Shown in pieces: positions 7,230 to 14,495 of a stretch of 64,000 nt of DNA (positions are counted from its first letter, which is position 1; each line of letters begins with the position of its first letter). Below the pieces are notes generated by a model. The model saw nothing but the letters and a program-made list of their open reading frames with translations, had not been told where the DNA came from and did no database searches. The translations under genes and the position numbers were made by a program. Origin of the DNA: Litorivita sp040371945 (lineage in GTDB: Bacteria > Pseudomonadota > Alphaproteobacteria > Rhodobacterales > Rhodobacteraceae); NCBI RefSeq assembly GCF_040371945.1, contig NZ_BAABWS010000001.1, positions 62,001 through 126,000 of the forward strand. The letters run 5' to 3'.

Positions 7230-8375
7230 ATGACTGACCGCCAAACCTCCGACCATGTTGCCTTCTCGCTTTTGGCCAAAAGCGGCAAGGCGCGGCGCGG
7301 CGTGATCACCACCCCGCGCGGCGAGATCCGCACGCCCGCCTTTATGCCCGTCGGCACGGCGGCCACGGTCAAGGCGATGATGCCGGAATCGGTGCGCGCC
7401 ACGGGGGCGGATATTCTTTTGGGCAATACCTATCATTTGATGCTGCGCCCCACGGCAGAGCGGATCGACCGTTTGGGCGGTTTGCACAGGTTCATGAACT
7501 GGGACCGTCCGATCCTGACCGACAGCGGCGGGTTTCAGGTGATGAGCCTCGCCGGATTGCGCAGGCTGACCGAGAAGGGCGTGACCTTCAAATCCCATAT
7601 CGACGGCTCTAAACATGAACTGACCCCCGAACGCTCGATGGAAATCCAGCGCCTGCTCGGCTCGGACATTGTGATGTGTTTTGACGAATGCCCCGCATTG
7701 CCCGCCACCGACGCCGAAGTGGCCAAATCCATGCGCATGTCGATGCGGTGGGCGCAGCGGTCCAAAGACGCCTTTGGCGATCGTCCGGGCCATGCGCTTT
7801 TCGGGATCATGCAAGGCGGGGTGACGCCCGATCTGCGCGAGGAAAGCGCAAAGGCGCTGCGCGAGATCGGCTTTGACGGCTATGCCATCGGCGGGTTGGC
7901 CGTGGGCGAGGGGCAAGAGGCGATGTTCGGCGTGCTCGACTATGCCGCCGATATGCTGCCCGAGGACAAACCGCGCTATCTGATGGGGGTGGGCAAGCCC
8001 GACGATATCGTCGGCGCGGTCAAACGCGGGGTCGATATGATGGATTGCGTCTTGCCCTCGCGCTCGGGGCGCACGGGGCAGGTCTTTACCCGCCGCGGCG
8101 TGGTCAACATCAAGAACGCCCGCCATGCCGGCGACCCGCGCCCCTTGGACGAGGCCTGCACATGCCCCGCCTGCGCGAACTACAGCCGCGCCTATCTGCA
8201 CCATGTGTTCCGCGCGCAAGAGATGATTTCGGGGATGCTTCTGACATGGCACAACCTGCATTATTTCCAAGAGATCATGCAGGGCATGCGCGATGCGATC
8301 GAGGTCGATGCCTTTGAGGCATGGGAGGCGGAATTTCACGCGGGCCGCGCGATGGGCGATATTGACCCGCTTTAG
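7230..8375 (+). CDS. tgt: Queuine tRNA-ribosyltransferase (tRNA-guanine transglycosylase)
   Basis: 381 residues. The enzyme swaps guanine 34 in GUN-anticodon tRNAs for the queuosine precursor. Visible hallmarks: PTFMPVGT-like FMPVGTAATVKAM, LGNTYHLMLRP, the active-site LTDSGGFQVMSL, the substrate loop GGLAVGEGQEAMF, the nucleophile-bearing GVDMMDCVLPSRSGRTG, and the zinc site CTCPACANYSRAYLHHVF. Length and motif order are normal. The ATG at 7230 directly precedes the conserved N-terminus; the open frame further upstream is not conserved sequence. No queuosine biosynthesis genes are adjacent. Confidence 0.97.
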   Translation: MTDRQTSDHVAFSLLAKSGKARRGVITTPRGEIRTPAFMPVGTAATVKAMMPESVRATGADILLGNTYHLMLRPTAERIDRLGGLHRFMNWDRPILTDSGGFQVMSLAGLRRLTEKGVTFKSHIDGSKHELTPERSMEIQRLLGSDIVMCFDECPALPATDAEVAKSMRMSMRWAQRSKDAFGDRPGHALFGIMQGGVTPDLREESAKALREIGFDGYAIGGLAVGEGQEAMFGVLDYAADMLPEDKPRYLMGVGKPDDIVGAVKRGVDMMDCVLPSRSGRTGQVFTRRGVVNIKNARHAGDPRPLDEACTCPACANYSRAYLHHVFRAQEMISGMLLTWHNLHYFQEIMQGMRDAIEVDAFEAWEAEFHAGRAMGDIDPL

Positions 8376-8443
8376 GGTCGGGTGATGTTGGGGTAGGTCG
8401 TGGCCGTCTTAACTATTGTTAACAAACAAAAAATAATGAACCG

Positions 8444-8458
8444 TTAGAACATAATTAA
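8444..8458. promoter_or_regulatory. CtrA-like box (near match) upstream of first VPLPA-tailed gene
   Basis: TTAG-AACATAA-TTAA, one mismatch to the CtrA consensus TTAA-N7-TTAA, in an A+T-rich stretch between tgt and the secreted-protein gene. A further TTAAC...GTTAAC pair at about 8409-8423 has a 6-base spacer and fits less well. CtrA is the alphaproteobacterial response regulator for cell cycle and, in Rhodobacterales, motility and gene transfer. Regulation here is inference. Confidence 0.35.
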
Positions 8459-8530
8459 CCAAGCCTCCCCTAATACCGGAAGGGCCGATTGCCATTCGCA
8501 ACGGACCAGACCGGATCATGAGAGGCCCCA

Positions 8531-9253
8531 ATGTTGAAACGCTCCCTGCGCTCTTCCCTTTTGTCGTTTACCTTCACCGCGCTGGCCGCGCTCGGCCTCG
8601 GCCAATCTGCCAACGCGATCACTGTCACCGCCGACGGGTCGGGACAGGCCTTGCCTGGCGATTGCACCTTCGCCTGCACCCTGCGCTATCAACAAATCTA
8701 TGCCTCCGACATTTTCTCCGAACCGGTGACCATCGAGCGGATCGATTTTCTCGCCTCAAACGGGGATTTTTGGGGCCGCGATGCGCTCTATGAAGCGCGG
8801 TTCAGTGTCGTGGCCAATGGGGTGAATAACCTCAGCGGCGATCTGGATGCCAATGTCGGCAATAACGAGGCCCGTTTCGAATTGCGTCGTTTCACCGGTT
8901 CGGTTCAGCCGGATGATTTCTTCGGCTTTGCTGGCAGTTATGAGTACGACCCGCAGCAGGGCGATTTGCTGGTCGATATCGTGCGCGTTGGCGGGCTCTC
9001 GGGCGGGCCCGAGGTCTATTACAACACGGCGTCAAACACCGGAAACGAATATTCGCGCGCCTATTCTTTCACCAGCCTGAGCTCCGGCAACGCGGGGCCG
9101 CTTTATGGAAATGTGACGCGGTTCACGGTCACACCTCTACCGGTCGAGAGCGCCCCGACCGTGCCATTGCCCGCAAGCCTGCCGCTTCTGGCAATCGGAG
9201 TGGCGAGCCTGCACCTGCTGCGCCGCCGCAAGACGAAGCCGGTCGCTGGTTAA
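8531..9253 (+). CDS. Secreted protein with VPLPA-type C-terminal sorting tail
   Basis: 240 residues. A Sec signal peptide (LRSSLLSFTFTALAALGLGQSANA) leads into a beta-rich exported domain with no motif I recognise. The C-terminus has the tripartite sorting signal: TVPLPASLPLLAIG, a hydrophobic helix, then RRRK. Such VPLPA/PEP-CTERM-like tails are thought to be processed by an exosortase-type system during export to the surface or extracellular matrix; no exosortase gene is in the window. The tail is almost the same as in the protein at 9624, while the bodies differ. The function is unknown. Confidence 0.82.
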   Translation: MLKRSLRSSLLSFTFTALAALGLGQSANAITVTADGSGQALPGDCTFACTLRYQQIYASDIFSEPVTIERIDFLASNGDFWGRDALYEARFSVVANGVNNLSGDLDANVGNNEARFELRRFTGSVQPDDFFGFAGSYEYDPQQGDLLVDIVRVGGLSGGPEVYYNTASNTGNEYSRAYSFTSLSSGNAGPLYGNVTRFTVTPLPVESAPTVPLPASLPLLAIGVASLHLLRRRKTKPVAG

Positions 9254-9623
9254 TCCGGCCTGTGTGCGGATCACACGGCGGCCCGATACCGATCCGCCGG
9301 CCGTGTGACCGGTTCACAATCCGGCCTCATTCGCGTCTCAATCACGCAAGATAGACCGACAGGGGCGAGGGGGCATCAAGGCGGCCTGGGGGCCATGAAA
9401 TCCTGCTCCGAATCGCTTCTCGGCGCTGCTAGTCCATGCGCGGCAGCGATAGCGAGCGCCACATTTTGCCACAATTTACGCGACAATCCTCCTCGAGACG
9501 GCGCATTTTATGAATATTTGAAACAAAAATGTGCAAATGCCACATTTGAGCCGCATTTCGGAGTCGCGCAGTTGTTAACTTTAGGTTAATCTCAGCGAAG
9601 TTGCCAATATTGGAGATATACAT
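9254..9623. promoter_or_regulatory. Gene-free stretch with inverted repeat and CtrA-type box before second VPLPA gene
   Basis: No convincing coding sequence. It holds an inverted repeat AAATGTG-N7-CACATTT at 9527-9547, further CCACA-containing motifs near 9459-9475, and a TTAA box at 9575-9589. The part from 9460 on is clearly A+T-richer than the flanking genes and is probably the promoter region of the gene at 9624. Confidence 0.5.
9575..9589. promoter_or_regulatory. CtrA-type box, exact TTAA-N7-TTAA
   Basis: TTAA-CTTTAGG-TTAA, an exact match to the CtrA consensus spacing, 35 bases before the start codon of the second VPLPA-tailed protein. Position and exactness make this the best CtrA candidate in the window. 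The match is short and could occur by chance, so the call is inference. Confidence 0.45.
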
Positions 9624-10133
9624 ATGAAACATGCACTTTCGCTCGTCGGCGCGACGGCTGTTGCTGCGCTTCTCGCAGTAAGCCCCGCTTCGGCACTGAC
9701 CCTTGATGCGGGTTGGGAGGTAGATACCCTTCTGACCGCCGACTTCCCGTCCGAAGATTCCCCTTACACCTTTACGCTGACCGATGACGCGTATTTCCGC
9801 CTGACGGATGCCTTTTTGACCGGCGACGTCTTCGGGGTTTACCAGTCCGGTGTCCTGCTGGCCGAAACAACGCTCACCGCGTTCGCTTCGGGCTTCGGCG
9901 ATAACTTCTCGGCAGATTCCGCCTGGACGTCCGCAGACTACGGTAGCCTTGAATTGCTGCTCGGTGCAGGGTCCTACAACTTGATCGTTATCGGCGATGG
10001 CGGCGGCGGCACACCTGCTGACTTCTATGTCCGTCTTGACAGCGCACCTGCCGTGCCGCTGCCCGCGTCCTTGCCGCTCTTGGCACTCGGCGTGGCTGGC
10101 TTTGGCATGATGAAGCGCCGCAAAAAATCGTAA
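9624..10133 (+). CDS. Secreted protein with VPLPA-type C-terminal sorting tail
   Basis: 169 residues. The signal peptide KHALSLVGATAVAALLAVSPASA ends at a clear AxA site. The mature part is acidic and beta-rich (YTFTLTDDAYFRLTDAFLTGD, GAGSYNLIVIGDGGGG), resembling small pre-peptidase/bacterial PPC-like beta domains only in general character. The C-terminus is AVPLPASLPLLALGVAGFG then KRRKKS, a sorting tail nearly identical to that of the protein at 8531. A terminator follows 26 bases after the stop, so the gene is probably monocistronic. A CtrA-type box lies upstream. The function is unknown. Confidence 0.82.
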   Translation: MKHALSLVGATAVAALLAVSPASALTLDAGWEVDTLLTADFPSEDSPYTFTLTDDAYFRLTDAFLTGDVFGVYQSGVLLAETTLTAFASGFGDNFSADSAWTSADYGSLELLLGAGSYNLIVIGDGGGGTPADFYVRLDSAPAVPLPASLPLLALGVAGFGMMKRRKKS

Positions 10134-10159
10134 TCGCACCCGCGATTGCTAGATAGAGA

Positions 10160-10190
10160 AGAGCGGCGCTGCGATGCGCCGCTCTTTTTC
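10160..10190 (+). terminator. Rho-independent terminator
   Basis: Perfect 10-bp stem AGAGCGGCGC / GCGCCGCTCT around a 6-base loop, followed by TTTTTC, just after the VPLPA-tailed gene. Confidence 0.9.
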
Positions 10191-10630
10191 GTTTTGAGGG
10201 GGGGGGCAATGATCGCTCCGGTCACGATTTGCTCGGGGTTTGAATATCTCTCGCCCAAACCGCATCCCGCCGTTGCCTCAGGCCGTCCATTCCATGGCCG
10301 TTTTGCCCGCGTCGCCGCCCTCAAGAGCGGGCCCAATAGAACCATGGCCTTGAGCGCCGACGATTGAATCTCCCATCCCCGCAGGGCAGCTTGCCTGAAA
10401 CTTTCGGGTGATTTCACCGCTTTTTTTCTTTGGCTCGCCGAGCAAGGCGAAAGAGCTGTTCTTGCCGCTCTTGCAGCGATCGGCAATGAATACGCGGGCT
10501 GGATTTGCGGATTTCGGCACGCGAAGGCGGGTTCTCCATCGCCAATTCGTGCGGATTTGCCCGATTTCCCCGCTTGCACCGGATCGCGGGGGCGGTCATT
10601 CTGATCCCATGCCTGATTTGGGGCAGGGCG
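10191..10630. other. Gene-free stretch upstream of lon
   Basis: Roughly 440 bases with no open frame that reads like protein and no recognisable RNA. Several short open frames overlap on both strands, with low-complexity or non-coherent translations. It may hold further lon promoter elements or an unrecognised small RNA. Confidence 0.4.
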
Positions 10631-10659
10631 GTTGAAACCGAGCGGCCGCTGCCCCAAAT
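10631..10659 (+). promoter_or_regulatory. Sigma-32 (RpoH)-type promoter for lon
   Basis: GTTGAAA at 10631-10637, then 14 bases, then CCCCAAAT at 10652-10659, close to the heat-shock promoter pattern CTTGAA / CCCCAT-T. It lies about 80 bases before lon, a classic heat-shock gene. The assignment is by pattern only. Confidence 0.6.
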
Positions 10660-10740
10660 ATCAAGAGCGAACAGAGGAGATGACAAGGCTGCCGCTACTT
10701 GGGGCCTTTTGGATCGTCTGCCCATAACGAAGGAATGAGC

Positions 10741-13146
10741 ATGCAAGAGCCCCTCAATTCATCCTATCCCGTCCTGCCGCTGCGCGACATTGTCGTGTTC
10801 CCGCATATGATCGTGCCGCTGTTTGTCGGTCGCGAAAAATCGGTGCGCGCGCTCGAAGAGGTGATGGCGGATGACAAGCAAATCCTGCTGTCGAGCCAGA
10901 TCGACCCCGGTGTGGACGATCCCGATGCCGACGGTATTTATGACGTTGGCGTTTTGGCCAATGTGCTGCAATTGCTCAAATTGCCCGATGGCACGGTCAA
11001 GGTTTTGGTCGAAGGCCAAGCCCGCGTACGCATCACTGATTACATCGAAAACGATGATTTCTTTGAGGCCCGCGCCGAATATCTGGTCGAAGAATTGGGC
11101 GATGAGGCCACGATCGAAGCTCTGGTGCGCACGGTCGGCACCGAATTCGAACGCTATGCCAAGGTCAAAAAGAACATCCCCGAAGAGGCGCTCTCGGCGG
11201 TCGAAGCCAGCACAGAGCCGGAAAAGCTCGCCGATCTGGTGGCCGGTCACCTTGGCATCGAGGTCGAGCAAAAGCAGGCCTTGCTGGAAACGCTCACCGT
11301 ATCCGAGCGGCTTGAGCAGGTTTACGGATTGATGCAGGGCGAGATGTCGGTCCTGCAGGTCGAGAAAAAGATCAAAACCCGCGTCAAATCGCAAATGGAG
11401 CGCACCCAGCGCGAATATTACCTGAATGAGCAAATGAAGGCCATTCAGAAGGAATTGGGCGATGGCGAGGACGGCCAGAACGAGGTCGCCGAGCTTGAGG
11501 CGCGCGTGGCTGCGACCAAGCTGAGCAAGGAAGCGCGCGAGAAGGCCGATGCGGAGATCAAAAAGCTCAAGAACATGAGCCCGATGAGCGCCGAAGCCAC
11601 CGTTGTGCGCAACTATCTCGACTGGATGCTGGCGATCCCGTGGGGCGTGAAATCGCGCACCAAAAAGAACCTCGCCAAGGCGCAAGAGGTGCTCGATGCG
11701 GATCACTATGGCCTCGACAAGGTCAAGGAACGCATCGTCGAATATCTCGCCGTGCAGCAGCGCAGCCAGAAGCTCAAAGGCCCGATCATGTGCCTTGTCG
11801 GCCCTCCGGGCGTGGGCAAAACCTCGCTCGGGAAATCGGTTGCCAAAGCCACAGGGCGCGAGTTTATCCGCATCTCCTTGGGCGGCGTGCGCGACGAGAG
11901 CGAAATTCGCGGCCACCGCCGGACCTATATCGGTTCCATGCCGGGTAAAATCATCCAAGCCTTGAAAAAGGCCAAGACGACAAATCCGCTGATCCTTTTG
12001 GACGAGATCGACAAGATGGGACAGGATTTCCGCGGCGATCCCGCCTCGGCGATGCTCGAAGTGCTTGATCCGGAACAAAATTCCACCTTTGTGGATCACT
12101 ATCTCGAGGTCGAATATGACCTGTCGAACGTGATGTTCCTGACCACCTCGAACAGCTACAACATGCCAGGACCGCTTTTGGACCGGATGGAGATCATCCC
12201 TCTGGCGGGCTACACCGAGGACGAGAAGCGCGAGATCGCGCGCCAGCACCTGCTCGACAAGCAGATCAAGAACCACGGCCTGAAGAAAGGCGAGTTCGAG
12301 ATCACCGATGGGGCGCTCAATGAAATGATCCGCCGCTACACCCGCGAGGCGGGGGTGCGTAACCTCGAGCGCGAGCTGGCCAAGCTGACACGCAAAGCCG
12401 TGACCCAGATTGTCAAGGGCGAGGTGAAAACCGTATCGGTCACCGAAGAGAACCTGGACGAGTATCTCGGCGTGAAGAAATTCCGCTATGGCCTTGCCGA
12501 AACCGAGGATCAGGTCGGCGTTGTCACAGGGCTTGCCTATACCTCGGCGGGGGGCGATTTGCTCCAGATCGAGGCGCTGCGCTTGCCTGGTAAGGGCCGG
12601 ATGAAAACCACCGGTAAGCTTGGCGATGTGATGAAAGAGAGCATCGACGCGGCCAGCTCTTACGTGCGGTCGATCAGCCCGCAAATCGGGGTAAAACCGC
12701 CGCGCTTCGAGAAATGGGATATCCACGTCCACGTCCCCGAAGGCGCAACGCCCAAGGACGGCCCGAGCGCCGGTTTGGCCATGGTGACCTCGATCGTATC
12801 GGTTTTGACCGGCATTCCGGTGCGCAAGGATATTGCCATGACCGGCGAGGTGACCCTGCGCGGCAATGCATTGGCGATTGGCGGGCTTAAGGAAAAGCTG
12901 CTCGCGGCGCTGCGCGGCGGGATCAAAACCGTGCTGATTCCCGATGAGAACGTCAAGGATCTGGCCGATATTCCCGACAATGTGAAAGAGGGGTTGGAGC
13001 TGATCCCCGTCAAACATGTCTCGGAAGTGTTGGAGCATGCTTTGGTGCGCCGACCCGAGCCGGTGGAGTGGGACGAGGCCGCAGAGGAAGCCGCAGCCGC
13101 GGCAGCTTTGGCGGCCAAAGACGGCCCGCAAGCCACGGCGCATTGA
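10741..13146 (+). CDS. lon: ATP-dependent protease La (Lon)
   Basis: 801 residues. The N-terminal LON domain (YPVLPLRDIVVFPHMIVPLFVGREKSV) is followed by a coiled-coil segment, the AAA+ module (Walker A GPPGVGKTS near residue 355, Walker B LILLDEIDKMG) and the peptidase domain with catalytic Ser676 in KDGPSAG and Lys717 in GGLKEKLLAAL. The homohexameric protease degrades damaged and regulatory proteins in the cytosol. The ATG at 10741 has an AAGGA site at good spacing; an ATG two codons upstream (10735) lies directly against it. A heat-shock-type promoter precedes it and a terminator follows. The C-terminus ends in an alanine-rich stretch. Confidence 0.98.
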   Translation: MQEPLNSSYPVLPLRDIVVFPHMIVPLFVGREKSVRALEEVMADDKQILLSSQIDPGVDDPDADGIYDVGVLANVLQLLKLPDGTVKVLVEGQARVRITDYIENDDFFEARAEYLVEELGDEATIEALVRTVGTEFERYAKVKKNIPEEALSAVEASTEPEKLADLVAGHLGIEVEQKQALLETLTVSERLEQVYGLMQGEMSVLQVEKKIKTRVKSQMERTQREYYLNEQMKAIQKELGDGEDGQNEVAELEARVAATKLSKEAREKADAEIKKLKNMSPMSAEATVVRNYLDWMLAIPWGVKSRTKKNLAKAQEVLDADHYGLDKVKERIVEYLAVQQRSQKLKGPIMCLVGPPGVGKTSLGKSVAKATGREFIRISLGGVRDESEIRGHRRTYIGSMPGKIIQALKKAKTTNPLILLDEIDKMGQDFRGDPASAMLEVLDPEQNSTFVDHYLEVEYDLSNVMFLTTSNSYNMPGPLLDRMEIIPLAGYTEDEKREIARQHLLDKQIKNHGLKKGEFEITDGALNEMIRRYTREAGVRNLERELAKLTRKAVTQIVKGEVKTVSVTEENLDEYLGVKKFRYGLAETEDQVGVVTGLAYTSAGGDLLQIEALRLPGKGRMKTTGKLGDVMKESIDAASSYVRSISPQIGVKPPRFEKWDIHVHVPEGATPKDGPSAGLAMVTSIVSVLTGIPVRKDIAMTGEVTLRGNALAIGGLKEKLLAALRGGIKTVLIPDENVKDLADIPDNVKEGLELIPVKHVSEVLEHALVRRPEPVEWDEAAEEAAAAAALAAKDGPQATAH

Positions 13147-13230
13147 TGGGGTGAAACCGGCGGTGCGGCGCGCGCCATATCGCCGGATCATACATCAATG
13201 TCGTGGGGCAATCCCTTGATTCAAAATAAG

Positions 13231-13262
13231 AAAGGCGCATCCGTTTGGGTGCGCCTTTTGGT
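13231..13262 (+). terminator. Rho-independent terminator after lon
   Basis: Stem AAAGGCGCA / TGCGCCTTT around a 10-base loop, ending in TTTTGG. Its symmetry with A-runs at the 5' side lets it also serve the convergent small gene at 13304. Confidence 0.85.
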
Positions 13263-13303
13263 GTGTAACCGTCAAAATCTGCGCGCGCAAAGGCGCGGCC
13301 CGA

Positions 13304-13492
13304 TCAATTGGTGGCCGCAAAGACGACCGCAGCGGTGAACATCACCAAAAACAATTGCGGATCAACCGAGCTGGTCGCGGCATCGGTTGCAATGATCTCG
13401 GCTTCCAAGATCGGGTCCGAAACGGCCCCCGCATGGGCGGTGGTGGCGGTCAAAGCCGTGGCAACGGCGGCGGCAGTAAGAAAACGGCGCAT
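13304..13492 (-). CDS. Small secreted or membrane hypothetical protein
   Basis: 62 residues. It starts with a signal peptide (MRRFLTAAAVATALTATTAHA, AxA cleavage) and ends with a hydrophobic helix (QLFLVMFTAAVVFAATN), with an acidic middle (DPILEAEIIATDAA). A GGGGAT ribosome-binding site precedes the ATG, and convergent terminators isolate the gene. No family is recognised. The coherent signal-plus-anchor layout is the main reason to believe it is real; a one-pass inner-membrane peptide is the likely form. Confidence 0.55.
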   Translation of the reverse strand: MRRFLTAAAVATALTATTAHAGAVSDPILEAEIIATDAATSSVDPQLFLVMFTAAVVFAATN

Positions 13493-13644
13493 TGTATATC
13501 ATCCCCAGAATATATAGTTAAGGTGCGCTCCAATATGCGCATATGTAGTGTCCGGTCAACTCTTCACTGTTCTGGTTTTCAATTCCGCGTTAATATGTTT
13601 CCATATAAGAAACAACGCGATCATGAGCGAAAGAGGCGATCAAA

Positions 13645-14181
13645 ATGGCCAAGGCCCCCAGCACACGCAAGAGCAGTACGGCAAAGAAATCCCCAGCCGC
13701 GAAGAAAGCACCGGCGGCGCGCAGCGCAGCGACCAAGAAAGCCGCGCAGGTCAGCGCGTCCGCGGCGGATACCAAACCCGCCGCCGCACCAGCGCCCAAA
13801 AACCCAGCGCTCGCCGCCATGTCCACGACCGGCATTTTGCGCCCCGACACGCCGGAAGCGGCCAAACCCAAACCGGTTCTCGTCACCGATAGCGGCCCGA
13901 CGGTCGCCTTGGCAGCGTTGCAAAAAAAGGAGCTGCTCGAAGCGGTGGTCGCGCGCTCGGGCGTGAAAAAGAAAGACGCCAAACCGGTTGTCGAAGCCAT
14001 GATGGCCGTGATGGGCGAGGCCTTGGGCGAGGGGCGCGAATGGGAATTGCAACCGCTCGGCAAGTTCAAGATCAACCGCATCAAGGACAGCGGCAACGGG
14101 CGCGTCATCATCGGCCGGTTGCGCCGCAGCGCGGGTGGCCAAAATACGGCGCGCGGCGATACGTCAGATAGTGACGACTAG
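13645..14181 (+). CDS. HU-like DNA-binding protein with Lys/Ala-rich N-terminal tail
   Basis: 178 residues. Residues 1-60 are a low-complexity Lys/Ala/Ser/Pro tail (STAKKSPAAKKAPAARSAA) resembling histone H1-type tails. The C-terminal part is an HU/IHF fold: KKELLEAVVARSGVKKKDAKPVVEAMM, then EGREWELQPLGKFKINRIKDSGNGRVI. The canonical HU beta-arm (RNPxTG) is not evident, so DNA contacts probably differ from classical HU. The likely role is in nucleoid organisation. The gene stands alone, 42 bases before a tRNA-Val gene. Confidence 0.8.
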   Translation: MAKAPSTRKSSTAKKSPAAKKAPAARSAATKKAAQVSASAADTKPAAAPAPKNPALAAMSTTGILRPDTPEAAKPKPVLVTDSGPTVALAALQKKELLEAVVARSGVKKKDAKPVVEAMMAVMGEALGEGREWELQPLGKFKINRIKDSGNGRVIIGRLRRSAGGQNTARGDTSDSDD

Positions 14182-14223
14182 GGGCTTGCAAGCGGCGGCG
14201 CGGGCGGCTAAATACCGCGCCAC

Positions 14224-14298
14224 GGGTGATTAGCTCAGTGGTAGAGCGCTTCGTTCACATCGAAGATGTCAGGAGTTCAAATCTCTTATCACCCACCA
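14224..14298 (+). tRNA. tRNA-Val (anticodon CAC)
   Basis: A 75-base cloverleaf with acceptor GGGTGAT / ATCACCC, discriminator A and encoded CCA. The anticodon arm is CTTCG-TTCACAT-CGAAG, placing CAC at 34-36, which reads GUG. The T-arm contains the GTTCAAATC loop. The acceptor and anticodon stems match those of tRNA-Val(UAC) at 18860. Confidence 0.95.
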
Positions 14299-14319
14299 TT
14301 ATTCCGATGTATGATGCGA

Positions 14320-14347
14320 AGGTCTCCGGTTTCGGAGGCCTTTTTCA
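14320..14347 (+). terminator. Terminator after tRNA-Val(CAC)
   Basis: Stem GG-T-CTCCG / CGGAG-G-CC around a GTTT loop, followed by TTTTTC, 20 bases after the tRNA CCA end. Confidence 0.75.
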
Positions 14348-14495
14348 TTTTGCACGGCGGGCCTGCGTGGCGGTTGCCAATAATTTCAGCAGTGACGCTA
14401 TATTGAGCGCAGGATTGCGCGGCACGGCAGGCGCCGCCTTGAACCTCGCTGTGTGATTTGAAATCAAAGGGATAGGAAAGACGAGGATCATATTC

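Noticed and set aside
9305..9589. Possible 94-residue protein before the second VPLPA gene
   Set aside because: No ribosome-binding site, translation lacks any coherent pattern, and the region holds promoter-like repeats.
10759..13191. Long open frame on the minus strand opposite lon
   Set aside because: Antisense shadow of lon; no ribosome-binding site and composition typical of reverse-strand GC-rich genes.
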